Source: Flavobacteriales bacterium (GTDB lineage: Bacteria; Bacteroidota; Bacteroidia; Flavobacteriales_F; PHOS-HE28). From it: DNA of 64,000 bases. A program made the position numbers and the translations under genes. The first letter of the stretch is position 1; each line of letters opens with the position of its first letter. The notes under the pieces are model-generated. The model was not told where the DNA came from, did not search any database, and worked only from the letters and a program-made list of their open reading frames with translations. Positions 17,000 to 26,475 of the stretch are shown one piece after another. The stretch lies in the NCBI GenBank assembly GCA_019638085.1, contig JAHBUL010000018.1:1-64000 (forward strand). The letters are read 5' to 3'.

Positions 17000-18670
17000 A
17001 TGAAGAACCCGTTCAAGTCCTGGAAAAAGCCAGTGATCGTTTTGGCCATTGCCGCCGGAGGTGCCCTCACCATCGCTGCGGGTGATAATTACTTCGAGGT
17101 GGGCAAGAACCTGGAGATCTTCAATGAGCTGTACAAGGACATCAACATCTACTACGTGGATGATGTGAATCCCGGTGAACTGATCGGTACGGGCATCGAT
17201 GCGATGCTGGAGAGCTTGGACCCGTATACCCAGTACATCCCGGAAAGCGATATGGAGAACTATCGCATCATGACCACCGGGCAATACGGCGGAATCGGGG
17301 CCATGATCCGCAAGAAGGATGATGGGGTGATGGTGAGCGAGCCTTACGAAGGCTATCCTGCGATGACCAATGGAATAAAGGCCGGAGACCGCATTTTGGA
17401 GGTGGATGGCCGGAGCACCAAGGGCATGGACACCGAGGAGGTGAGCAAGCTCCTCAAGGGCCAGGCGGGTACCAAGGTGAAAGTGCTGACCAGCCGTGAC
17501 GAACAACCTCCAGTGGACCATGTGCTCACACGGGAAGAGATCAAGATACCCGATGTACCCTACAAGGGCATGATCGATCCGGTGAACAAGGTGGGCTACA
17601 TCAAGTTGAACAGTTTCACCCAGACCGCTGGCCAGGAGGTGCGTAATGCATACAAGGCACTGAAAGAGGAAGGTGCACAGAAACTGGTGCTGGACCTACG
17701 CGGCAACGGCGGTGGCCTGCTGCGCGAGGCCATCAACATCGTGAACATCTGGGTGCCCAAGGGGCAGACCGTAGTGGAGACCAAGGGCAAGATCGCCGAA
17801 TGGGACAAGACCTATAAGACGTTGAGCGAACCGATGGACATTGACATGCCCATCGTGGTGTTGGTGGACACAGGTTCGGCCTCGGCCAGTGAGATCGTCA
17901 CCGGTGCCTTGCAAGACCTGGACCGCGCCGTGATCGTGGGGCATCGCACCTTCGGAAAGGGGCTTGTGCAACAAACTCGTGACCTCTTCTATAACAGCAA
18001 ATTGAAGGTGACCGTGGCCAAGTACTACATCCCAAGTGGGCGCTGTATCCAGAAAGTGGACTATGCACATCATGACAGTGAGGGCAAGGCCCTGATCAAG
18101 GCCGATTCCACCATCCTCGCCTTCAAGACCGTTGGTGGAAGGCCGGTGTATGATGGGCGGGGTATCGCCCCGGACATCGAGGTGGAACATCTGATGATGC
18201 CCAAGATCGTGGGTGGCCTGTACAGTGCGGACCTCTTCTTCGACTTTGGGAACCATTACCAGTGGACCCATGATTCCATTCCTCCGCCGAGCGAGTTCAC
18301 CATCACGGAAGAGATCTATCAGCAATTCCTCGACTTCGTAAAGGATAAGAAGTTCGAATACCAAACAGCCAGCTTGAATGATCTGGACAAACTGGTGGAG
18401 GATGCAAAGAAGGAGCGCTATTACGACCATGCGAAGGATGCGATCGACGCGCTGCGTGTGGAACTGAACCCGGACCGGGCCGAGGAGTTCAAGCGTTTCC
18501 GTCCGGAGATCGAGCAAGTGCTGAAGAGCGAGCTGGTGGGCCGCTACTACTTCCAGTCCGGTCGAGCTGAAGCGATGTTGGGTAGCGACCCCGCAGTGAA
18601 CGAAGCGCTCACCGTGATCAACGGCCCGGCGTATCAGGAGGTGCTGGCCGGCACCTACAAGGCGGATTAG
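17000..18670 (+). CDS. S41-family carboxyl-terminal processing protease (CtpA-like)
   Basis: A 556-residue periplasmic protease anchored by its N-terminal signal (residues 11-28). A PDZ domain lies at about 85-180 (GIGAMIRKKDDGVMVSEPYE, GIKAGDRILEVDGRS) and the S41 domain at about 190-390. The Ser-Lys dyad is visible in TGSASASEIV (Ser297) and RTFGKGLVQQ (Lys320). A long C-terminal region of about 160 residues follows, as in Bacteroidota homologues. ATG 17000 precedes the signal peptide; 16964 would add a leader overlapping yidD. It follows yidD in one transcriptional direction. Confidence 0.92.
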   Translation: MKNPFKSWKKPVIVLAIAAGGALTIAAGDNYFEVGKNLEIFNELYKDINIYYVDDVNPGELIGTGIDAMLESLDPYTQYIPESDMENYRIMTTGQYGGIGAMIRKKDDGVMVSEPYEGYPAMTNGIKAGDRILEVDGRSTKGMDTEEVSKLLKGQAGTKVKVLTSRDEQPPVDHVLTREEIKIPDVPYKGMIDPVNKVGYIKLNSFTQTAGQEVRNAYKALKEEGAQKLVLDLRGNGGGLLREAINIVNIWVPKGQTVVETKGKIAEWDKTYKTLSEPMDIDMPIVVLVDTGSASASEIVTGALQDLDRAVIVGHRTFGKGLVQQTRDLFYNSKLKVTVAKYYIPSGRCIQKVDYAHHDSEGKALIKADSTILAFKTVGGRPVYDGRGIAPDIEVEHLMMPKIVGGLYSADLFFDFGNHYQWTHDSIPPPSEFTITEEIYQQFLDFVKDKKFEYQTASLNDLDKLVEDAKKERYYDHAKDAIDALRVELNPDRAEEFKRFRPEIEQVLKSELVGRYYFQSGRAEAMLGSDPAVNEALTVINGPAYQEVLAGTYKAD

Positions 18671-18687
18671 GCCCAGCTTCCTGCGCC

Positions 18688-20283
18688 ATGGCCCAACAAG
18701 CGTTGCGCACTCCTGAACGTTTCGGGGCCGGCCTCCATCGGCGTATCCACGTCGGTGCCGTAGGCTTGGCACTGATCGCGCTTCCTTGGTCCGAATTCCT
18801 GCTCAGTCTCTCACAGATCATCTTGTTGACGAACTGGCTTTGGGAAGGTGTGGCCACCGGGGATCTGGCAGGTCGGTTCAAGCGGGCCTTCACCACGAAG
18901 GAGAGCGCAGTTTTCCTTTCCTTCTTCGGGCTGCACCTACTGGGCCTGATCTGGACCACGGACCTTGAATGGGGCTTGGACCTGTGTCGGATCCTGCTAC
19001 CGATCCTGGTATTCGGTATGGTGCTTTCCACCGTCCCCAGGTTCACCACCAAGGAATTGCGAAGCCTGCTTCTGCTGGGGGCATGGAGTGCCACAGCGAG
19101 CACTTTCGCGTGCTTGGCCATGCGGTATGATGTATTGGCGCAAGGCCACTACCGGGAGCTTTCCCCCTTCATCAGCCATATCCGGCTGTCGCTGATGCTC
19201 TGCTTCAGCATTGCGGTGTTCGTTCATTATTGGCCGCGGACCTGGATGCTCCGCGCGGCCCATGTGCTGGCCATTGTTTGGTGTCTTTGGTTCATGGACC
19301 AGCTTAGTAGCTTGATCACGTTGCCGGTGCTTGCTGCGTTGAGCTTGTATGCCCTTTGGCGGTTGGCGAAGCGAAAGGGTCGTCCTTGGCGAATGGCAGC
19401 GTTGGTGATGCTTCTAGGAGGCATTGTGGGAAGCGCATTGGTGTTGCGGTCCAGTGTACGCGATTACTGGAATATTGATCCCGCGCAACTTGAGCACTTG
19501 GACATCAGCAGCGCGGGCGGTGAGGTGTACTACCACGATCTGAAGGATCCCCAACGCGAGAACGGCCACTATGTGTGGATCAACGTTGCTGACGTAGAGC
19601 TGCAACGCACTTGGAACCGACGCAGTGAGCTTCCCTACCTCGGCAAGGACAAGCTCGACCAGCCCTTGCGCTCCACCTTGATCCGCTACTTGGCAAGCAT
19701 GGGCCTGCGCAAGGATTCCACCGGCGTGCAGGCATTATCCGCAACGGACGTTGCGCGCATCGAGAACGGCATGACCAGTGTGGTGGAAGGCCGGGACGGG
19801 GCCATGCGGGCGCGTATTGAGCAAGTGCTTTACGAACTGGACACCTATCACGCCACCGGCGACCCGAACGGCCATTCCGTTACCATGCGCTTGGAGTTCC
19901 TGCGTGTAGGGAAACAGATCGCAAAAGCCCATTGGCTTACCGGGGTGGGCACCGGTGACACGCAGTTGACCTTTGACGCGGCCTTCATCAGTGCGAACAG
20001 CCCCCTTGACACAAAATGGCGGTTGAGGGCACACAATGAGTACCTCACGCTCTTCATCAGCTTCGGGGTGTTCGGCTTTCTGTGGTGCCTGTTCTCTTGG
20101 TGGTGGCCTGCATTCCGGAACAAGGCTTTTGCACGCCCGTTGTTCGTGGCTTGGGGCATCATATTCCTCTTGTCCTGCTCCTCCGAGGATACGTTGGAAA
20201 CGCAGATGGGCGCTACCTTCTTCGCGCTCTATTATGCACTCTTTGTATTTGCCGCTCCGCGCAGTTCGTCCAGTACAGCGTGA
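18688..20283 (+). CDS. O-antigen ligase/polymerase-like membrane protein
   Basis: A 531-residue polytopic protein with about ten membrane helices. A long periplasmic loop (about residues 255-425) holds FLRVGKQIAKAHWLTGVGTG followed by RAHNEYLTLFISFGVFGFLW, the Wzy_C/WaaL-type signature with its conserved His (HNEYL). The family transfers or polymerises undecaprenol-linked glycans in the periplasm. It sits 17 bp after the S41 gene. Its last 52 bp overlap the 3' end of the convergent glycosyltransferase gene, so both reading frames are constrained there. Confidence 0.82.
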   Translation: MAQQALRTPERFGAGLHRRIHVGAVGLALIALPWSEFLLSLSQIILLTNWLWEGVATGDLAGRFKRAFTTKESAVFLSFFGLHLLGLIWTTDLEWGLDLCRILLPILVFGMVLSTVPRFTTKELRSLLLLGAWSATASTFACLAMRYDVLAQGHYRELSPFISHIRLSLMLCFSIAVFVHYWPRTWMLRAAHVLAIVWCLWFMDQLSSLITLPVLAALSLYALWRLAKRKGRPWRMAALVMLLGGIVGSALVLRSSVRDYWNIDPAQLEHLDISSAGGEVYYHDLKDPQRENGHYVWINVADVELQRTWNRRSELPYLGKDKLDQPLRSTLIRYLASMGLRKDSTGVQALSATDVARIENGMTSVVEGRDGAMRARIEQVLYELDTYHATGDPNGHSVTMRLEFLRVGKQIAKAHWLTGVGTGDTQLTFDAAFISANSPLDTKWRLRAHNEYLTLFISFGVFGFLWCLFSWWWPAFRNKAFARPLFVAWGIIFLLSCSSEDTLETQMGATFFALYYALFVFAAPRSSSSTA

Positions 20284-21362
20284 TATTCCTTCAAGGTGGC
20301 TGCTGCCGTCGCCTGCCTGGTGAAGCCCTGAAGTTTTTCATGTGCACCTGCGACGAGGCGATCGCGCAATGCATGATCAGCCAGGAGCAGGAGGACCGCA
20401 GAAGCCAATGCCGCATCTTCTTCCACGGGGCGGAGCAGGCCGGTGCGTTCGTCCTCTATCAGTTCCGGAATACCACCTGCCGCAGTGGCCACTACAGGCA
20501 CACGTGCCGCGAATGCATCCAGGATCGAAGTGCCCAGGCCTTCCGTGCGCGAGGTCATCGCCATCACATCCAGTTCGGGTAGAAGCCGCTCCACATCGTT
20601 CCGGAAGCCGGTGAAGGTGAGCACGCCTGCAAGCCCTCGTTGCGCGGCATAACGTTCCAGCTCCGCCCGTAACTCCCCCTCTCCGATCAGCACGAAACGC
20701 ACTTCCGGCTGGGCCTTGTGAATGCGTTCCGCCATGCGGATGAAGGTGAAGAGGTCCTTATGGGGGGCCAGCGCTGCGACGTTCCCCACGATGGGAGTAT
20801 CAGGCTCCAGGCTGAGTTCGCGGTGCAATCGACCATCCGCGCCAGTGGCAAAACGCGCGGGGTCAATGCCGGAGCGCACCGTGCGCAGTATCTCCGGCCG
20901 TCGCAGTCGTTCAGCAGTGATCTCGAGGATCGCATCGCTTACACAGAGGATCCGTTTCACGGCAGGATGGCCATACTTCCAGCGCGCACTAAAGCCGCTG
21001 CTGATGGCGAAATCCACGCGGCGGCTCACCACCAGCGGCACCTTCATACCGAATATGCTGGTGGCCAATATGGCCGCAGTATGCCCGTGGGAATCGTGTG
21101 TGTGCAGTAGATCCGGTTTCCAAGAGCGGGCGATCCGTGCGAGACGACGCGCATTTACCGGATCAAAGGAGGCGCGAAAGCCGAGTGTCCGGTGTTCCAC
21201 GGAAAGGCGCTCACAGAACTCCTGCATGGGTGAACCCGCAGCGCAGACCACCAGTTGTTCCACGCCTTTGCCACCTAGTTCCTCCACCAGATAGGCTACC
21301 TGCTGCTCCCCGCCGCGCCACGAACGTGCTGTGCTCAGGTGCAATACGCGCGGCTGGCTCAT
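20232..21362 (-). CDS. Glycosyltransferase family 4
   Basis: A 376-residue GT-B enzyme. The N-terminal domain has LHLSTARSWRGGEQQVAYLV and LLHTHDSHGHTAAILA; the nucleotide-sugar domain has GNVAALAPHKDLFTFIRMAE, then FTGFRNDVERLLPELDVMAM and TSRTEGLGTSILDAFAARVP with the E-x7-E donor motif. It probably adds a hexose to lipopolysaccharide core or a capsule. The start codon overlaps the stop of the GT2 gene (ATGA), so the two are translationally coupled. Confidence 0.9.
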   Translation of the reverse strand: MSQPRVLHLSTARSWRGGEQQVAYLVEELGGKGVEQLVVCAAGSPMQEFCERLSVEHRTLGFRASFDPVNARRLARIARSWKPDLLHTHDSHGHTAAILATSIFGMKVPLVVSRRVDFAISSGFSARWKYGHPAVKRILCVSDAILEITAERLRRPEILRTVRSGIDPARFATGADGRLHRELSLEPDTPIVGNVAALAPHKDLFTFIRMAERIHKAQPEVRFVLIGEGELRAELERYAAQRGLAGVLTFTGFRNDVERLLPELDVMAMTSRTEGLGTSILDAFAARVPVVATAAGGIPELIEDERTGLLRPVEEDAALASAVLLLLADHALRDRLVAGAHEKLQGFTRQATAAATLKEYHAVLDELRGAANTKSA

Positions 21363-22114
21363 GCGCCTTCCCGGTTCAAGCGTGCAAGTTCGGTGTACTT
21401 CAAGCGCTTGGCGCGGGCGCTGATACGTGCAATGGTAAAGCCGGCCCCTCCATCCAGAAAGCCGCCACGGAAGAAGTAGCCTTGCACGAAACGCGAAACT
21501 GGTGAGAAGATGATGCGTAACCGGCTGGACCGCTTGTTCCGGGCATGCATGGCCTTGGCTGCCAGACCCGCGAAATGCTCCGCCTGCCGCTCATGTTGTT
21601 CCACGCTGTAGAAGCTGTAGTGCAACAGATCACCCTTTAGCAGTGTGGTTCCCACGCCGAGATCCAGTTGCAGCGTCTCGTGCACATGTTCGCCTTTCCA
21701 ACGGGCCTTTTCCTTCGGGAAGAGACGCACTTTGATGTCCGGATACCAGCCACCATGCCGGACCCAGGTGCCGCAATAGTTGGTGAGGCGGGCCATGGAA
21801 TAGGCTCCATGTAGACCGGCGTGCCTGGCCTCCAGAATGGAATGCCGAAGCTGCTCGGATACGGATTCATCGGCATCCAGCGAAAGAATATACCGTCCTG
21901 TTGCCAGACCATTGGCGAAGTTCTTCTGATCGCTGTAATTCGTCCAATCGCGATGGGTCACTTGCGCACCGTGTTCCTTGGCGATCTGCACCGTGTTGTC
22001 GGTGCTTCCGGAATCCACCACGATCACCTCATCGGCCACTTGTTTCACCGAGGTGATGCAGCGCGCGATGTTGCGCTCCTCATTGAAGGTGATGATGACG
22101 ACCGATAGCTCCAC
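21359..22114 (-). CDS. Glycosyltransferase family 2 (LPS core type), GTG start
   Basis: A 251-residue GT-A enzyme starting at GTG 22114 (MELSVVIITFNEERNIARCI). VIVVDSGSTDNTVQIAKEHG binds the nucleotide, and LSLDADESVSEQL carries the DxD metal motif. The C-terminal HVHETLQL and FFRGGFLDGGAGF are typical of WaaE/KdtX-like beta-glycosyltransferases acting on LPS core. It is first in a two-gene operon with the GT4. A -7-like box TACCTTCG (22120-22127) lies 5 nt before the GTG. Confidence 0.88.
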   Translation of the reverse strand: MELSVVIITFNEERNIARCITSVKQVADEVIVVDSGSTDNTVQIAKEHGAQVTHRDWTNYSDQKNFANGLATGRYILSLDADESVSEQLRHSILEARHAGLHGAYSMARLTNYCGTWVRHGGWYPDIKVRLFPKEKARWKGEHVHETLQLDLGVGTTLLKGDLLHYSFYSVEQHERQAEHFAGLAAKAMHARNKRSSRLRIIFSPVSRFVQGYFFRGGFLDGGAGFTIARISARAKRLKYTELARLNREGA

Positions 22115-22156
22115 GGCGTCGAAGGTAGAAGCAGCGGGCTATCGCCCGGTACGCAT

Positions 22157-24754
22157 TTAACGCGCCACCATGAAGCTGCCCCGAGCTATCACTGCACCTT
22201 GGTCCATAATCCGGTAGAGATACATGCCAGTGACCAGTTGCTCCGTGCTCACGATGGTGTTGCCACCGGTAAAGCGATGTTCGAGAATGGACCTCCCGGT
22301 CATGTCGGTGACCTGCATTGCCAAGGCACCGGTATGCGCCGTGGTGATGTTGAGTGTCTGGTCAGCGGGTTGGGGGTACAACTGCACGGCTACTTGTGTG
22401 AGCGGCTCTGAGATTCCGGAGGTGCCATCGGTAAGTGTAACGCAATAGTCCTCGGTTTCGCCATAGTTGTACGTGGTGCAACCCGAAGAGGCGGGAGAGC
22501 TATCCTTCATCACTACCCGCATGCGTGCAGGCCCCGGCGTAGCGTCCGTCGGTATGGTGAGTGTACCCGTTATCGGCGTGGTGGAATTGGTGTTTGCGCT
22601 GTAGAGCAGTTCATCCGCAGTGAACTGTCCATCACGGTTCATATCAACAAACACCGTAAAGTATTCTTGGTAGGGCCACGCGGAATACCCGGGGGCCAAC
22701 TGGATGGGGTAGGGGTTTCCAATGATCAAGGCGGTGCTTTGCCCGGTCACATCGATATCGGCGTAGCCTCCATCGCTTTGCGAAGTACGATCGATACCGT
22801 TCAGCTTCACCCGTGCTATCCATTCGTAGGAGGTGTTGTTGCCACTGCTGTTACAGAAATCACCTTCCACGCATTGCCCACATCCCGGAACTGCCATGGA
22901 AATGGAAACGGACCATGCCGCATCGGTGCCGCCACAGGTGCTGCGCATCTGCACTTCAATGTTGCTGCATGGCGTCAGGCCACTTATCGTGGTACTGTTG
23001 CCGCTCAATCCGTCCAGTTGTACCCATGTGGAGGAGCCCTCTTCGCGGAAGCGGAGATCATAGGAGTTGGATGCCAGCACCGTTGCCCATGTGACCATTG
23101 CGGTGGTGGTGTCGATCGGTTCCGCATCCACGGAAAGGGGTGCAGTGCAGCAGCCTTCGCTGGTCCAAGTGTAAGTGGAGCCGAATGCACTTGTCTCAGC
23201 CCCGCAAGCGGCGGACATTTGGAATTCATAGGCTTGGCAGGCGGTGAGACCGGTGAGATCCAGCGTGAAGCCCGAGAGGTTGGTGACCTCCGTCCAAGCG
23301 CTTGTGCCTTGGGCGCGATAGCGCACGGTATAGGTGCCTGGTAGGGCGCTCCAGCTCAGCGTAGCGGAGCCGATGGCATCGCTTGTGGCCGCTAGATTGT
23401 ACGGCGAAGGGCAGGTCTCGCAGCTATCCATGAGCAGTTGCACACTGTTGTAGGAGTTGATCCGCCCACCCGTCACAGTGTTCCCGGGCAGGTTCCCCGC
23501 TTGGTCCACTCCATCGAACAACGCTTGCCTGATGCGGTTGGCCGCTTCCTGTGGATCATCATGTGCGAGTGCCGCCAAGCTGGGGCAGGGTACGCTGTAC
23601 ATCAGCGCGATCACACCAGCGGTCAGCGGGCTGGCAAAGGATGTTCCGCTGGTGCTTCCGGTCCCTCCTCCTATCGTAGTAGTGAACACGTTATCGCCAG
23701 GGGCACCCACATCCACGGTGGTGGCTCCGTAGCCGGAGAAGGTGCGCACATCATTGCTATTGGTAGCGGTAACGCTGATCATATAATCGCTCGGGCACGC
23801 CGTTGGCAGATCGCCCACTACATCCACGTTCGAGTTGTTGTTGGTGGTGGAGCCGCAGTTGAGGATCCCCGCAGTGCCCAAGGTGTCGTACATGGCACAC
23901 CAGATCGGCGCGTTCGCCGGCTGGCCACCGTCCACGCCCCAACTGGCATTGGTGGCCACAACGAATGCACCTCTGCTACCACCGGTGCTGTTGTACAGTC
24001 GGCGCATTTCCAAAGGGTAGGTGTAGGCTGCGATCACGTTCGCTTCCTGCGTGTTCTGATAATGTACCGGCATCATCTTCACGTGCCAGTTGGCACCCAC
24101 CACTTGGCTTCCGTTGTTCCCCACGGCACCGATCATGCCGGCCACTTGGGTGCCATGGGATCCACCATAAACGTTGTCATTCAGTGAGGTCGGATTCCAA
24201 CCTCGTACATCGTCCACATAGCCGTTCCCATCATCATCGATGCCGTTGTCGGGGATCTCTCCATGATTGATCCAGGCATTGGCTCCCAGGTCCGGATGGA
24301 TGAGGTCCGCCTTCTCAATGATCGCAACCACAATGGTATCACCCGTCGCCGTCAAGCCTCCAGTGGTGATATCCCACGCCTCTTCGCTCTGGATGTTCTG
24401 GTGCCACCATTGCTGGCTGTATTGCGCATCGTTCGGGATGCTCCGCTCGGCGATCACATGGTTGTTCTGTGCGAGCTGGATCCCAGGGTGGTTTGCAAAA
24501 GCGCGCAACATCGCGGCTTGGCTTATGGCTGCAGTATCGAACTGGAAAAGCCAAGCGCGCATCGGTGCGGAGATCTCCTCCACCGCCCGTACCCCGGTTG
24601 TGGCTCCTTGCACCTGCGCCAGGTCCGCCGCGATCCTGTTCGCGGACTCACCGGTACGGGTCATCACGATGATATCGCCGGGCACGATGGCGGCTTGGGG
24701 ATAGGCGACCATCGCAATGGCCGTGAACAGGAACAGGAGGAAATATTTCTTCAT
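22157..24754 (-). CDS. Secreted S8 (subtilisin-like) peptidase, T9SS type A, with fibronectin III and GEVED domains
   Basis: An 865-residue exported protease. Signal peptide 1-20 (MKKYFLLFLFTAIAMVAYPQ); propeptide to about 110; catalytic domain about 135-450 with His200 (GGSHGTQVAGMIGAVG), oxyanion Asn269 (VATNASWG) and Ser372 (TSGTSFASPLTAGV). At the usual Asp position the sequence is VVAIIEKADLIHPDL, so Glu147 or a shifted Asp replaces it. Two fibronectin III-like repeats, a GEVED domain (DMNRDGQFTADELLYSANTN ... YNYGETEDYCV) and a type A sorting tail (LYPQPADQTLNI) follow. An ATG four codons upstream (24766) is 4 nt from the -7 box; I prefer 24754. Confidence 0.87.
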   Translation of the reverse strand: MKKYFLLFLFTAIAMVAYPQAAIVPGDIIVMTRTGESANRIAADLAQVQGATTGVRAVEEISAPMRAWLFQFDTAAISQAAMLRAFANHPGIQLAQNNHVIAERSIPNDAQYSQQWWHQNIQSEEAWDITTGGLTATGDTIVVAIIEKADLIHPDLGANAWINHGEIPDNGIDDDGNGYVDDVRGWNPTSLNDNVYGGSHGTQVAGMIGAVGNNGSQVVGANWHVKMMPVHYQNTQEANVIAAYTYPLEMRRLYNSTGGSRGAFVVATNASWGVDGGQPANAPIWCAMYDTLGTAGILNCGSTTNNNSNVDVVGDLPTACPSDYMISVTATNSNDVRTFSGYGATTVDVGAPGDNVFTTTIGGGTGSTSGTSFASPLTAGVIALMYSVPCPSLAALAHDDPQEAANRIRQALFDGVDQAGNLPGNTVTGGRINSYNSVQLLMDSCETCPSPYNLAATSDAIGSATLSWSALPGTYTVRYRAQGTSAWTEVTNLSGFTLDLTGLTACQAYEFQMSAACGAETSAFGSTYTWTSEGCCTAPLSVDAEPIDTTTAMVTWATVLASNSYDLRFREEGSSTWVQLDGLSGNSTTISGLTPCSNIEVQMRSTCGGTDAAWSVSISMAVPGCGQCVEGDFCNSSGNNTSYEWIARVKLNGIDRTSQSDGGYADIDVTGQSTALIIGNPYPIQLAPGYSAWPYQEYFTVFVDMNRDGQFTADELLYSANTNSTTPITGTLTIPTDATPGPARMRVVMKDSSPASSGCTTYNYGETEDYCVTLTDGTSGISEPLTQVAVQLYPQPADQTLNITTAHTGALAMQVTDMTGRSILEHRFTGGNTIVSTEQLVTGMYLYRIMDQGAVIARGSFMVAR

Positions 24755-24770
24755 CAATTGGAACATGCTT

Positions 24771-24778
24771 CAAAAATA
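24771..24778 (-). promoter_or_regulatory. -7 element TATTTTTG for the S8 peptidase gene
   Basis: A perfect match to the Bacteroidota TAnnTTTG -7 consensus, 16 nt upstream of the preferred start 24754. No good -33 TTG is seen at the expected distance. Confidence 0.55.
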
Positions 24779-24873
24779 GACGGTAGATCAGGGAAATTCG
24801 TGGCTTGTGGGCAGGCAAGGATGCTGCTTTACTTGGAAGGCTGTGCGTATCGATCGGTTGAAATATCGCTGTT

Positions 24874-26346
24874 TTATCGGCTGACCACGACGCGCACCAT
24901 GCCATGGTCGGTACCGGTCGCATAGCGCATCAGGTACGATCCGTTCGGCACCCCGTTACTGAAATTGAACACTACCGTGCCATAAGTTGCCATGTTGGTC
25001 GCCTCTTCAGCGATACGACCATCCATCGCGATCAATTGCATCCATACGGAGCCTCGTAAAGCGGGATGCCGCAACTGGATGCGGTTCTCCGCAGGCTGCG
25101 GGAATACAAGTACTTCAATAGAAAATGGATCGACGATACCGGTTTCCAGACAGGCCGATGGATCACTTGCAAGAGGTTCCAGGAATGCTGCGATGTTCGC
25201 CGCTCGCTGAAGAGCGTCCGCCAAGTAATGATAGCTGCCATTATCACCATAGCGCAGGCACTCGAACAGGGCAAGATCGCCATTGAACGAAGGGCAGTTG
25301 GTGAAATCCGTGATGTAGTTCGGTGGATCCGCCATCCCTTGGAATGCATTGGCGATCGCGTTGCTGCCGTGAATGATCGGATAGGTGGGATGCCACGGTG
25401 TTGCGCCCAAATTGCAGTAGGTGGAAAGGGTCCGGAAAGGCCTTCCGGTATTGAAAGGCACAACGCCGTCGCAGCTTTGATGGTAGAGATACACGGCCGG
25501 GGTATCCACGCCCTGCCACCAATCCAAGGCAAAAGCATCAGTGGGTACTCCACCGAACAGGTCCACTACCCCTTGCACGCGTGCATCCATGCCGTTCAGG
25601 TTCAGTGTACCATCCACGGGGCCGAGATCGGGTCGTTGAAGCATCGCTTCCGTTACGGTCCAAGTTTGCACCTCACATCCATATCCGGTCTGGTTCAGCA
25701 GGTTGGAACCCGGTACGGGCGCATCCGCGATCGTTCCGCAAGACGCGGGCTTCTCCTCAGGGCGATCCAGGAATCCCACTGCCATCGCATTGAATCCACC
25801 CGCACTTTCACCCCCTACGAAAACCTTTTCCGCACAGGTGCTGTCCTGCGCTGACCGCGCCTTCAGCCAACGTATCGCTCCTTTCACATCCTGCTGTGCC
25901 CGGTAGAGTGCTCGCACCATTTCCAAGGTATCAGCGGCATAGAAACCCAAGTAGGGTTGCGGCCAGACCGGAGGTCCTGCCGGAGTAGGAACGTAGGCTG
26001 CCTTGTGCCACCCCAACCGGTAGTTCACGCAGGCCACAACATAGCCGCGTTCCGCGAATTCCCGTGCCAAAGCGACCACACCGCTGTTCACATCATTCTT
26101 GCAACCCGCCAGCCAAGCGCCCCCGTGAACCAAAACGAGCAGTGGGCGTTCATCATCAGTATTGCCCACGGGCTTGTACAGGTCGAGGGCCAAGTCCACG
26201 TTGTTCCCCAAGTAGTCGGTGGAAGTACCGTAAACAAGGCTACTGTCAACGTGGAAACTGAATTGACCCGGAGTGATATGATCCTGACCATGCACGAGAG
26301 TACAGGACCAGAGCAATAGGAGAATGAGAACGGAGCGGTCGATCAT
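24874..26346 (-). CDS. Secreted alpha/beta-hydrolase (carboxylesterase-like) with T9SS type A tail
   Basis: A 490-residue exported esterase. MIDRSVLILLLLWSCTLVHG is the signal peptide, which fixes ATG 26346 over 26373. The BD-FAE/COesterase-type core shows the oxyanion HGGAWLAG, then VFVGGESAGGFNAMAVG with nucleophile Ser in GESAG, and a likely catalytic His in NGSYHYLADAL. The C-terminus VFPQPAENRIQL ... NGSYLMRYATG is a type A sorting domain. The substrate is unknown; polysaccharide or polyester de-esterification is plausible. It is upstream of the S8 gene on the same strand, with a 119-bp gap and a separate promoter for the latter. Confidence 0.82.
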   Translation of the reverse strand: MIDRSVLILLLLWSCTLVHGQDHITPGQFSFHVDSSLVYGTSTDYLGNNVDLALDLYKPVGNTDDERPLLVLVHGGAWLAGCKNDVNSGVVALAREFAERGYVVACVNYRLGWHKAAYVPTPAGPPVWPQPYLGFYAADTLEMVRALYRAQQDVKGAIRWLKARSAQDSTCAEKVFVGGESAGGFNAMAVGFLDRPEEKPASCGTIADAPVPGSNLLNQTGYGCEVQTWTVTEAMLQRPDLGPVDGTLNLNGMDARVQGVVDLFGGVPTDAFALDWWQGVDTPAVYLYHQSCDGVVPFNTGRPFRTLSTYCNLGATPWHPTYPIIHGSNAIANAFQGMADPPNYITDFTNCPSFNGDLALFECLRYGDNGSYHYLADALQRAANIAAFLEPLASDPSACLETGIVDPFSIEVLVFPQPAENRIQLRHPALRGSVWMQLIAMDGRIAEEATNMATYGTVVFNFSNGVPNGSYLMRYATGTDHGMVRVVVSR

Positions 26347-26437
26347 GTTAGGTGCATCCCGCAAGGTAATCACCTCAACCTTTAGCTGTACGTGTATCTT
26401 GGGCTCGGAGATCCACCCGCACCTTCCTTTACAGGTA

Positions 26438-26445
26438 TATTTTTG
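26438..26445 (+). promoter_or_regulatory. -7 element TATTTTTG for the hybrid kinase gene
   Basis: A perfect TAnnTTTG match ending 30 nt before ATG 26476. The -33 element is not clear. Confidence 0.55.
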
Positions 26446-26475
26446 CCGCCGCGCGATCAGTGAATTGACTTTCCC

